In this document: positions 1 to 6,534 of the stretch, piece after piece
Layout: the number at the start of each line of letters is the position of its first letter
Position numbering within the stretch: the stretch's first letter is position 1
NCBI GenBank assembly: GCA_002393815.1
Contig: DGUB01000046.1
Coordinates: 1-23,534 of the forward strand
DNA: 23,534 bases
From: Ruminococcus sp. UBA4321
Lineage (GTDB): Bacteria > Bacillota > Clostridia > Oscillospirales > Ruminococcaceae
Reading direction: 5' to 3'
Made by a program: the position numbers and the translations under genes
The notes under the pieces: model-generated
What the model was told of the DNA's origin: nothing
The model's database searches: none
Seen by the model: the letters and a program-made list of their open reading frames with translations, nothing else

Positions 1-286
1 TCTGCATGACATCGGCTTCGGTATCGGAAATCATCTGGATTCTGTTTCTGGTTTCGTAGCCTGACCATTCGGAATAACTGCACTTGACTTTGATTTCCGG
101 GTGCAGTTCCTCAAATTTTTCGACTGCCTGAATGGTATATTTATTTCTGCCGTCATTGCCCCACCATGAAAGAGAAATTTCCGTCTGCTGAACCTGTTCG
201 GTCACGACGGGTTCGCTGGCACAGCCGGAGGCTGTCAGCAGAACAGCACTGCACAGCAGAGCCGATAATTTATGAAAATATTTCAT
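1..286 (-). CDS. ABC transporter extracellular solute-binding lipoprotein, N-terminal part (runs off the window)
   Basis: The first 95 residues of a secreted lipoprotein are visible; the rest lies beyond position 1. A short basic and hydrophobic leader ends in a lipobox (LTASGC, Cys22), so the mature protein should be lipid-anchored on the outer face of the membrane. After a polar linker comes the pattern typical of family 1 carbohydrate-binding proteins: a strand with SWWGND, then a helix (AVEKFEELHPEIKVK) and a YSEWSGYETR stretch. These proteins capture a sugar or oligosaccharide for an ABC permease, which would be encoded off-window. The start codon at 286 overlaps the stop of the upstream sensor gene as ATGA, so the two are translationally coupled. 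The family is fairly secure; the substrate cannot be read from this fragment. Confidence 0.82.
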   Translation of the reverse strand, partial: MKYFHKLSALLCSAVLLTASGCASEPVVTEQVQQTEISLSWWGNDGRNKYTIQAVEKFEELHPEIKVKCSYSEWSGYETRNRIQMISDTEADVMQ

Positions 287-1287
287 ATTGCCGAATCCCT
301 CTCTTTCTCATCGTCGTTGATATTGACAGCAATCATGCTGATTGGGTCAGAAAGCATGAACGAGAACGCACTGCCTGCGACTGCTGCGAGAATTGCCGCA
401 ATTGCCGTCACAATCCAGACGGAACGCCGGGACTGTTCTTCTTCTTTCAGAATCACATCTGTCGGAATCGAACAGATAACACTCCATCCGCCGGAAGTCA
501 TATTGACAGTTGTCAGATTGTTGTCGTCCAGTACCGCACCGGCTGTGCTTGCCTGTGCAGCCTCATTGATATCATCCGGCAGAGGATGACCGAGTTCATC
601 TCCCAGAGAAGAATAAATAATTTTATAGTTCTTATCAGTCAGACGGATTGCCATATCATTCATCGTTTCCGGATTGTCGAATACTTCTTCCAGTTCAGTC
701 GTATAGAACGACATGACAAGAATCGCATTCTGATGAATCTGCTTGACATAGTACACGCGCTCATAATTGCTTTTATATCCGGCAAACCAGCCGTCATGGG
801 TGCGTTCTCTGGAAATCATCGCCTGCAAGTCAATGAACATATCATTTCCGAACAGTTCCAGAGTACCGTTGGAAACTTTTCCGAGTTTGCTGTTGTCACG
901 GTAGACAATGCCGTAATCCACAAAGTTCTCCATCAGGCAGAGTTTGAACAGTTCATCGGAAATAGATTTTTCCAGATTCAGTCTGTCATATTCTTCAAGC
1001 GTGGTTGTGGTGGCATCATAAGTATAGGCATCATCTATGGAGAACGCCAGTGTGGCGACGCTTTCCATCCGGGAAAGATAGCTTTCCAGATTCAGTTTCA
1101 GCTGAACATTCAATGAAGAAGTCAGCGTATTGACTTTGGCTTTCATCACGCTTTCGTTCTGGAGTGAAGTAAACCCTGAAACAGATACCAGTGCAATGAT
1201 AACAATCAGCGTATAGGCGATAATCATCCAGATACGCATTTTGCGGAGTTTCATGAGTCCTTGTATTCGTTTTTCTTTTGAAGTCAT
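283..1287 (-). CDS. Two-TM Cache-type extracellular sensor protein without an output domain
   Basis: This 334-residue protein has a basic N-terminus, a first membrane segment at about residues 19-38, an extracellular region of about 250 residues and a second membrane segment at about 290-311. The size, the helical start after TM1 and the body resemble double-Cache ligand-binding domains of histidine kinases and chemoreceptors. After TM2 only about 21 residues remain, beginning LSDPIS like the first helix of a HAMP domain, so no kinase, GGDEF or methyl-accepting domain is present. I chose the ATG at 1287 because AAGGGGG lies seven bases upstream; the in-frame TTG at 1293 is too close to that site. 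Its stop overlaps the start of the solute-binding protein, suggesting that it senses the same ligand or assists the transporter. The Cache assignment is by architecture and moderately sure. Confidence 0.68.
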   Translation of the reverse strand: MTSKEKRIQGLMKLRKMRIWMIIAYTLIVIIALVSVSGFTSLQNESVMKAKVNTLTSSLNVQLKLNLESYLSRMESVATLAFSIDDAYTYDATTTTLEEYDRLNLEKSISDELFKLCLMENFVDYGIVYRDNSKLGKVSNGTLELFGNDMFIDLQAMISRERTHDGWFAGYKSNYERVYYVKQIHQNAILVMSFYTTELEEVFDNPETMNDMAIRLTDKNYKIIYSSLGDELGHPLPDDINEAAQASTAGAVLDDNNLTTVNMTSGGWSVICSIPTDVILKEEEQSRRSVWIVTAIAAILAAVAGSAFSFMLSDPISMIAVNINDDEKERDSAI

Positions 1288-1327
1288 AAACAAGCCCCCT
1301 TAGTCAAAAAATAATAATATATGCTTT

Positions 1328-1356
1328 ATTATATCATATAACAAAACAAAAGTCAA
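1328..1356 (-). promoter_or_regulatory. Sigma-A-type promoter of the sensor/solute-binding operon
   Basis: On the minus strand TTGACT (1351-1356) is followed, after exactly 17 bases, by a perfect TATAAT (1328-1333). It lies about 40 bp upstream of the ATG at 1287, which is a usual leader length. Confidence 0.8.
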
Positions 1357-1425
1357 GGATTATCAAAAAAACAGGCAGATTGCACAAAAAATATACGTTA
1401 AAATATAAGGGTGAACTTTTCTCTC

Positions 1426-1454
1426 TTGACAAACATTTCTGTATATGCTATTCT
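1426..1454 (+). promoter_or_regulatory. Sigma-A-type promoter of the 1477 gene
   Basis: TTGACA (1426-1431) and TATTCT (1449-1454) are separated by 17 bases, and the -10 is preceded by TGC as in extended -10 promoters. A ribosome binding site (AGAGGTGA) and the ATG at 1477 follow. The region 1288-1476 holds this promoter and the divergent one at 1328-1356 and no gene. Confidence 0.72.
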
Positions 1455-1476
1455 TATGACAAAGAGGTGATTTTTT

Positions 1477-2655
1477 ATGAAATATCTTGTTTTTCTGCTC
1501 ACAGCCATGTTCAGTATTCAGGGGCTTTCCGTCCATGCCGAAGAAACTGCTCCTCATGAATTTGCCTTTTCGGATATGAAAATTCAGGAAGAGCCTTTCC
1601 GGGATGCAGGAATTCTCTACAGAGAAAACTGTATAGAAGCCATTCATCAGATTTCCGTCAGTCCGGACGGAAAAACGGCTGTCGCCGCCGGAAGCTGGGT
1701 GAACGTCTATGACAAAAACGGCGAATTTCTGTTCGGCTTCTATTCCAAAACTGACCATTCCACTCTGCGGACAAACCTGCATGATGACTGGATTGAAATC
1801 GTCAACAGCACCGGCAGTCTTGACAGCAAATACTATGCATATCAGTTCGACGGCGAACTGCTCTGCTGTGCCGAAATCCCTCAGACAGACGAAAATCGAA
1901 AAATCGAAAATTCCTGGGGTATCTCCGATTCATTTTACGCTGTACCGGACGGATACGAAGTCAATCTGTCGCAGAATCAACTTACCAAAAACGGACGCCT
2001 TCTCTATAGAACTACAAATGCAACCTATCCTCAGGTACATCCCGAACCGGAAGAAGTTCTTCCGGAAACGCCGATTGCATTTGACCTGACTCCGGTTTCG
2101 GAAAAGATTCCCGTTCCGGAAAAGCGCGTTGACGGCAATGATGCCTATGCACCTCTGCATTACAGTGTGAATTCCGCCGGAGAAACGCTTGTTGATACAG
2201 GAGATTATTTACATTTGTATCATCCGGACGGCTATTATCAGCAGAGTTTCTATCTGGAAGGCTTTTCCCGGAAAAAGCCAGTCACAGTCCTGTATCAGGA
2301 CTGTATTCAGGTGTATTATCAGTCTGAAAATCTGCTTGTCACTTACGATAAAACAGACGGTTCTGTTCTGTCTGCCGGAAAACTGACCGATTCCGAACAG
2401 AATCAGAACGCTCTGAAAACATTCAAAGCAAGATGCTTTTCGGAAGATACCGAAACCGAAAATGCAGAATACTGGTTCAGCCGGAATCAGCTCACCAGAA
2501 TTCAGAATCATCATTATTATATTCTTTATCAGAAACAGGATTACACCGAAGAACAGAATTTCAGCAGAGTTTACGGAATCTTTTTCCTCGGTTTCGGGGG
2601 CATGATACTGATAAATCATCTGAAAGACAAAAAACAGAAACAGCAGGAGCCTTGA
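1477..2655 (+). CDS. Secreted, C-terminally membrane-anchored protein with propeller-like repeats, function unknown
   Basis: The 392-residue product starts with a signal peptide that ends near VHA (residue 21) and ends with one hydrophobic segment followed by a Lys/Gln-rich tail, so the bulk should be displayed outside and anchored at its C-terminus. Two stretches look alike: one near residue 60 (SPDGKTAVAAGSWVNVYDKNG) and one near residue 230 (NSAGETLVDTGDYLHLYHPDG). Each has the strand-turn-strand pattern of WD40, NHL or PQQ propeller blades. The region between them is rich in Pro and Glu. No catalytic motif was recognised. It has its own promoter and ribosome binding site, is transcribed away from the sensor operon, and ends inside the loop of a terminator hairpin. 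A role in surface binding or envelope sensing is only a guess. Confidence 0.7.
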   Translation: MKYLVFLLTAMFSIQGLSVHAEETAPHEFAFSDMKIQEEPFRDAGILYRENCIEAIHQISVSPDGKTAVAAGSWVNVYDKNGEFLFGFYSKTDHSTLRTNLHDDWIEIVNSTGSLDSKYYAYQFDGELLCCAEIPQTDENRKIENSWGISDSFYAVPDGYEVNLSQNQLTKNGRLLYRTTNATYPQVHPEPEEVLPETPIAFDLTPVSEKIPVPEKRVDGNDAYAPLHYSVNSAGETLVDTGDYLHLYHPDGYYQQSFYLEGFSRKKPVTVLYQDCIQVYYQSENLLVTYDKTDGSVLSAGKLTDSEQNQNALKTFKARCFSEDTETENAEYWFSRNQLTRIQNHHYYILYQKQDYTEEQNFSRVYGIFFLGFGGMILINHLKDKKQKQQEP

Positions 2656-2675
2656 AAACTCCTGCTGAAATTTTT
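2641..2675. terminator. Bidirectional hairpin terminator between convergent genes
   Basis: A perfect 9-bp stem (CAGCAGGAG at 2641-2649 with CTCCTGCTG at 2659-2667) has a 9-base loop containing the stop codon of the plus-strand gene. It is followed on the plus strand by a T-rich run (2671-2678) and on the minus strand by TTTCTGTTTTTTG. It therefore probably ends both the 1477-2655 gene and the ATPase gene that stops at 2674. Confidence 0.8.
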
Positions 2676-4743
2676 ATTTCAGGTTCGTCATGCTCTTCAT
2701 GCCGATGGCAAGCGTTGAGCCGTTATGCAGAAATGCTGACGTTGCCGGGGTGATAATTCCTGCCACGCCGAGAATCAGCAGTAATGAATTAAACCCGATA
2801 ATAAAGCGATAATTATCCCGGATTCGCTTCATAAGCGCATCGCTCAGGCGTTTGAGTTCGACAAGCGTGTATAAATCTTCGGCGGAAATCGTAATATCTG
2901 CGATTTCACGGGCGATTGCCGCGCCTGTACTGATGGCGATTCCGGCATCTGCTTCGGAAAGTGCCGGAGAATCGTTAATGCCGTCCCCTATCATGATGAC
3001 TTTCCTGCCCTGTTCGTGCGCCTGCCTGATATATCCGGCTTTTTCTTCCGGAAGCACTTCGGAATAGAAATCATCTACGCCGACGGTTTCGGCAACGGCG
3101 CGAGCAGTATGCTTACTGTCGCCTGTCATCATGACAATATTGGAAAATCCCTGCTCATGCAATGCCCATATGACATCCGCGGCTTCTTTCCGGAGCGGGT
3201 CTTCGATGCATATCACCGCCGCAAGTTCGTCAGCGATTGCCAGATATAATCGGGAATTGTCGCGCGGAATCGAGCAGATTTTTTCTTCTTCGCCGTACGG
3301 CACATAACAGCCTTCATCTTCAAAGATAAAGTGATAACTGCCGATTAAGACCCTCTGGTCACCGACATAGCTTGCAATTCCGTGAGCTATGATATATTCC
3401 GGCTTGGAATGGCATTCTTCATGGCGCAAGCCGCGTTCTTCGGCAGCCTTGACAACGGCATTCGCCACGGAATGCGGAAAATGTTCTTCCAGACAAGCCG
3501 CCAGACGAAGCATTTCATTTTCCTCATGACCGCCGAATGTAATAATTTCCGATACTTTCGGAGACGCATAAGTCAGCGTTCCGGTCTTGTCGAATACAAT
3601 CGTATCGGCTTCGGAAACGGCTTCCAGAAAGCGTCCGCCCTTGACTGTAATCCCCTGCTGACTGCATTCGCGCATCGCGGACAGCACAGAAACCGGCATT
3701 GCCAGTTTCAGCGCACAGGAGAAATCTACCATCAGAACCGATAACGCCTTTGTCAGATTGCCCGTCAGCAGATAGACAAGCACCGTTCCGGCGAAACTGT
3801 AAGGCACAAGCTTATCGGCAAGATGGGAAGCCTTATCTTCTGCCTGAGATTTTAATTTTTCGGAAGATTCAATCATCTGAACGATTCTGTCATATTTTCC
3901 GGAGCCGGAAGTTTTCTCAACCCGGATGACGCATTCGCCCTCTTCCATGACTGTTCCGGCGTAGACGGCAGAACCTTCATGTTTGTGAACCGGTGCGGAT
4001 TCGCCTGTCATGGAAGCCTGATTCACGGAAGCATCTCCCGAAACCACAACCCCGTCGAACGGAATCACACTGCCCATGCGGACGATAATTTCATCATCTT
4101 TCTGAATCTGGCTGACAGGCACAAGAATTTCATTCTGTTCGGTTCTGAGCCATACCTGTTCGATACCCAGAGACATGGTACGCGCCAAATCATCCACAGA
4201 TTTGCGGTGTGTCCACTCGTCGAGAATATCGCCGATTTTCAGCAGGAACATGACGGAATCTGCCGTTTCGTAATCATTCTGTGCAAGTGCCGCCGTAATC
4301 GCGGCAGCATCCAGAACGCAGACTTCCAGCTTTCCTTTGAGGAGAGCTTTCAGACCTTCCAGAAGATATTTCACAGAATTGCCGAGAATCAGCAGCATTC
4401 TGACAGGTTCCGGAAGCAGATACCTTCTGAGGACTTTACACAGAACAGTATTCACCAGTTTTTCTTCATAAGTCCGGCTGAGTTCGCGTCCGGTGCGCTC
4501 CGGAACAAGCGCGGCATTCTTCTCCGTATAGGCGAATTTCGCGAGCATCTGAATGACGGCATTCCGGGGGCAGTCATAGCGGATAATCACATCACAGGTT
4601 CTGTCGAAGACTTTGACATCTGTAATGCCGTTCTGTGTGCGGAGATAGAATTCCAGAATATCCGCCTGTGCAAGGGTCATGCGCTTCTGCATAAGGCGGA
4701 CGCGCATACTCTTTGCAGATTCATGCAGAATTTTACATTTCAT
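2674..4743 (-). CDS. P1B-type heavy-metal-translocating P-type ATPase with an atypical membrane metal site
   Basis: The 689-residue protein has the P-type ATPase core in order: TGES (about 246-249, actuator), the phosphorylated DKTGTLT (Asp385), an HP-like nucleotide-site motif (HFPHSVANAV, about 421-430), MMTGD and GDGINDSPAL (hinge). The membrane segment before the P-domain aligns with the CPCALGLATP motif of copper and zinc pumps but reads FSCALKLAMP (about 341-350), so the Cys-Pro is replaced by Phe-Ser and only Cys343 remains. The N-terminus looks like a ferredoxin-fold metal domain without a CxxC motif, and hydrophobic segments before the actuator are weak. The family is certain, but the metal is not: the altered motif argues against a standard copper pump. 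It lies 30 nt downstream of a DUF6110-like gene, with AAGGAG 11 bases before the ATG at 4743. Confidence 0.92.
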   Translation of the reverse strand: MKCKILHESAKSMRVRLMQKRMTLAQADILEFYLRTQNGITDVKVFDRTCDVIIRYDCPRNAVIQMLAKFAYTEKNAALVPERTGRELSRTYEEKLVNTVLCKVLRRYLLPEPVRMLLILGNSVKYLLEGLKALLKGKLEVCVLDAAAITAALAQNDYETADSVMFLLKIGDILDEWTHRKSVDDLARTMSLGIEQVWLRTEQNEILVPVSQIQKDDEIIVRMGSVIPFDGVVVSGDASVNQASMTGESAPVHKHEGSAVYAGTVMEEGECVIRVEKTSGSGKYDRIVQMIESSEKLKSQAEDKASHLADKLVPYSFAGTVLVYLLTGNLTKALSVLMVDFSCALKLAMPVSVLSAMRECSQQGITVKGGRFLEAVSEADTIVFDKTGTLTYASPKVSEIITFGGHEENEMLRLAACLEEHFPHSVANAVVKAAEERGLRHEECHSKPEYIIAHGIASYVGDQRVLIGSYHFIFEDEGCYVPYGEEEKICSIPRDNSRLYLAIADELAAVICIEDPLRKEAADVIWALHEQGFSNIVMMTGDSKHTARAVAETVGVDDFYSEVLPEEKAGYIRQAHEQGRKVIMIGDGINDSPALSEADAGIAISTGAAIAREIADITISAEDLYTLVELKRLSDALMKRIRDNYRFIIGFNSLLLILGVAGIITPATSAFLHNGSTLAIGMKSMTNLK

Positions 4744-4773
4744 AAGCGTTCACGCTCCTTCCGGAAGAACAGA

Positions 4774-5085
4774 TTATTCTGCTTCATCGGGAGTGCATTC
4801 GGATTCGTCCGGGATTTCAGTATCTTCGATAACAGCGGCTTCTTCTTCGGCAGCTCTCTGCTCGTTGATTTCCTTGGCATCGGTCAGGATGTCATTGCAG
4901 TTTTCGCGGATATTGTCAGCAGTCGTCATGACGCAGTCTTTGGCGCGGAGTACGGCGGCAGTGGCATGCGTATAGACTTTTTTCGCGTCCTTGCTGCCGA
5001 GAATTTTCAGACCGGCAGTGCCGAACAGCAGACCGCCTGCAAACAGACCGATTTCCGACCATGGTAAATTTTTAAGTTTCAGCAT
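4774..5085 (-). CDS. Small DUF6110-like protein paired with the metal ATPase
   Basis: The 103-residue protein has one glycine-rich hydrophobic segment (about residues 12-28, GLFAGGLLFGTAGLKIL), then a basic and helical stretch (SKDAKKVYTHATAAVLRAKD) and a strongly acidic tail. From memory, this pattern matches the family annotated DUF6110 in Clostridia, which is commonly encoded next to heavy-metal ATPases. Here it is the first gene of that pair, with a perfect AAGGAGG before the ATG at 5085 and a promoter just upstream. The acidic tail and single membrane helix would suit a metal-buffering or pump-associated subunit, but no function has been seen directly. Confidence 0.72.
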   Translation of the reverse strand: MLKLKNLPWSEIGLFAGGLLFGTAGLKILGSKDAKKVYTHATAAVLRAKDCVMTTADNIRENCNDILTDAKEINEQRAAEEEAAVIEDTEIPDESECTPDEAE

Positions 5086-5113
5086 AAGAATTCCTCCTTG
5101 TATTGTTTTAGTT

Positions 5114-5142
5114 ATTATAACATACCCAAAAAGACACTTCTA
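5114..5142 (-). promoter_or_regulatory. Promoter of the DUF6110-like/metal ATPase operon
   Basis: A perfect TATAAT on the minus strand (5114-5119) sits about 28 bp upstream of the ATG. The -35 at 17-bp spacing (5137-5142, TAGAAG) is poor, which fits a promoter that needs an activator or is relieved of repression. It is flanked by a direct repeat listed separately. Confidence 0.6.
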
Positions 5143-5155
5143 CTCCAAAAAGACA
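5126..5155. repeat. 11-bp direct repeat over the ATPase promoter (possible operator)
   Basis: CCAAAAAGACA occurs at 5126-5136 and again at 5145-5155, 19 bp apart, close to two helical turns. One copy lies in the -10/-35 spacer and the other just upstream of the weak -35, so a dimeric regulator could bind one face of the promoter. No regulator gene is visible nearby. Confidence 0.55.
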
Positions 5156-5206
5156 TTTTAAGAAAAAATATTTTCTGTTATCAGATATAGATTTTTATGA
5201 ATTCTG

Positions 5207-5240
5207 CATAAAAATCTGCTGTACGGAAATACAGCAGATT
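5207..5240 (-). terminator. Intrinsic terminator of the small acidic protein gene
   Basis: An 11-bp perfect stem (5213-5223 with 5230-5240) and a 6-base loop (CGGAAA on the plus strand) end on the minus strand in five T residues. It starts 12 nt after the stop of the 5252-5434 gene. The rest of 5086-5251 contains the ATPase promoter and AT-rich sequence without a gene. Confidence 0.65.
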
Positions 5241-5251
5241 GCATGACAATT

Positions 5252-5434
5252 TCAATTTTCCGGAAGTGCAGAACCTTCTTCAAGATGATGTTCTGTCAGA
5301 TACGCATCGGGAATTTTCTTCCAGACCTGATTTTGATTTTCATCTTCCAGAAGGACGCGGCAGGAAAGCTCCTCGCCTTCGGGAATGCCTTCACAGCCGT
5401 AATCTTCTTCGATGATTTTTAAAATTCTGTACAC
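5252..5434 (-). CDS. Small acidic protein of unknown function (60 aa)
   Basis: The product is about 60 residues, acidic, and has no signal peptide or membrane segment. It begins with a predicted helix (YRILKIIEEDYG) followed by Glu-rich strands (SCRVLLEDE) and ends in LEEGS. I prefer the GTG start at 5434 because AGAGG at 5443-5447 lies eight bases upstream; an earlier in-frame GTG at 5443 overlaps that site. A clean terminator follows. I have the impression that similar small proteins occur in Ruminococcaceae genomes, but I know of no function. It might be transcribed by read-through from the long envelope operon or from its own promoter near the palindrome at 5480-5519. Confidence 0.6.
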   Translation of the reverse strand: MYRILKIIEEDYGCEGIPEGEELSCRVLLEDENQNQVWKKIPDAYLTEHHLEEGSALPEN

Positions 5435-5479
5435 GGGATTCACCTCTTATTTATATCATTTTTCCGCTGTTTCAATCCA

Positions 5480-5519
5480 CATCATAACTCTGATGATGTC
5501 AAAAATATAAGTTATGATG
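5480..5519. promoter_or_regulatory. 10-bp inverted repeat upstream of the small acidic protein gene
   Basis: CATCATAACT (5480-5489) and AGTTATGATG (5510-5519) are perfect inverted repeats 20 bases apart. A minus-strand TTGACA (5497-5502) lies in the loop, with only a weak -10 candidate 17 bp further on. No T-run follows the hairpin on the minus strand, so an operator is more likely than a terminator. The remainder of 5435-5571 shows no gene and no obvious terminator for the long operon. Confidence 0.45.
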
Positions 5520-5571
5520 ATTCTGTTATTGTAGTATAATATATGAAAATCCTTTCTGTGATATGACTGTT

Positions 5572-6534
5572 TTAATTTTCCGGATGCTGTAACACATAGG
5601 TATGATGTTCCAGCCGGGCGATAACGCCGTCTGTTTCGCTGATATAATTCCGGCTGAATCCGGAACGGCATAACTGATAGCCGTCATAAGTGCCGACACT
5701 TTCTTCAGAAGGCGGAATATCCAGAATTTCTTCCAGAATATCGAGTTTTTCTTCTTCATAGCCGTTTCCGGCAAAAGCGGCATCCGGCAGAACGCACCCG
5801 GCAAGCTCATCACCGCCGTACAGCAGATAATCCATAGCCGCCTGATAAATCGCACCGCTGTCATTGATATAAAAATAATAGGCATAGCATTCAATATCTT
5901 CATGAAATTCTATCAGATAGACATAATACATGTCAATATTGCCGCTGCTGTCCGTAGTATGACCAACCTGAAAATTTTCTGTTTCATCGGGATAAAACGG
6001 CAGAAACAGGCTTTTAATCAGCACTTCCGCAGAACTGGTATAAATTGACTTTGGAGATTCCCATTCTTCCTGAACAGTTTCTTTATATTCCGATTTTACA
6101 GTTCTTGCAATCTGTTCGGTATAGCTGTCATAATCTGTATCCGGATTGTTATCGCCTTCCAGTGCGCGGCGCATGAGCAGAATCGGATTCATGGCGATTT
6201 CATCCTTATGCTGATACAGCACCGAAGCCATCGGCGAATAATTCCGGAGTGTCACCAGATTTTCATCCGTCAGATAATAAATCTGATTCATATAGGAACT
6301 ATCACCGACAATATGATACATTGTCTGTTCGTAATTCTCCCGGCGCGACTGAAAGGCAGAATCCAGCATTTCGAGCTGTTCGTCTGTGATATCTGCATCC
6401 GCCGAGATTTTCTGACAGATTGGCAGATACTGATAGTATCTTTCCGCCCGGAGACGGTCGGCATCCGAGACAGTGTTTCCGCAGCCTGTCAGCGTCAGAC
6501 AGAGCAGCACACATGCATATTTTTTAACATTCAT
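5572..6534 (-). CDS. Lipoprotein of unknown function, last gene of the envelope operon
   Basis: The 320-residue product has a short leader ending in a lipobox (LTGC, Cys18), so it should be lipid-anchored outside the cell. The mature part is acidic and rich in Tyr, with many predicted helices; a central stretch (YVYLIEFHEDIECYAYYFY) looks like paired beta strands. No catalytic motif or named domain was recognised. Its start overlaps the stop of the upstream GAP1-like gene by 11 bases, and a GGTGATG site inside that gene precedes the ATG at 6534. Coupling to a cytoplasmic-facing anchored protein suggests an extracellular partner of the same membrane complex. No convincing terminator follows. 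Confidence 0.75.
   Translation of the reverse strand: MNVKKYACVLLCLTLTGCGNTVSDADRLRAERYYQYLPICQKISADADITDEQLEMLDSAFQSRRENYEQTMYHIVGDSSYMNQIYYLTDENLVTLRNYSPMASVLYQHKDEIAMNPILLMRRALEGDNNPDTDYDSYTEQIARTVKSEYKETVQEEWESPKSIYTSSAEVLIKSLFLPFYPDETENFQVGHTTDSSGNIDMYYVYLIEFHEDIECYAYYFYINDSGAIYQAAMDYLLYGGDELAGCVLPDAAFAGNGYEEEKLDILEEILDIPPSEESVGTYDGYQLCRSGFSRNYISETDGVIARLEHHTYVLQHPEN

Noticed and set aside
166..1116. A 316-codon open frame on the plus strand opposite the sensor gene
   Set aside because: It is antisense to a gene with promoter, RBS, membrane segments and a sensible fold; its own translation is Cys/Arg/His-rich with no domain and no RBS.
3979..5067. A 362-codon plus-strand open frame opposite the metal ATPase and DUF6110-like gene
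   Set aside because: The opposite strand encodes an unmistakable P-type ATPase; this frame crosses two real genes and their junction and has shadow-like composition.
5435..5443. GTG at 5443 as start of the small acidic protein
   Set aside because: It overlaps the AGAGGTG site; the next in-frame GTG at 5434 is correctly spaced.
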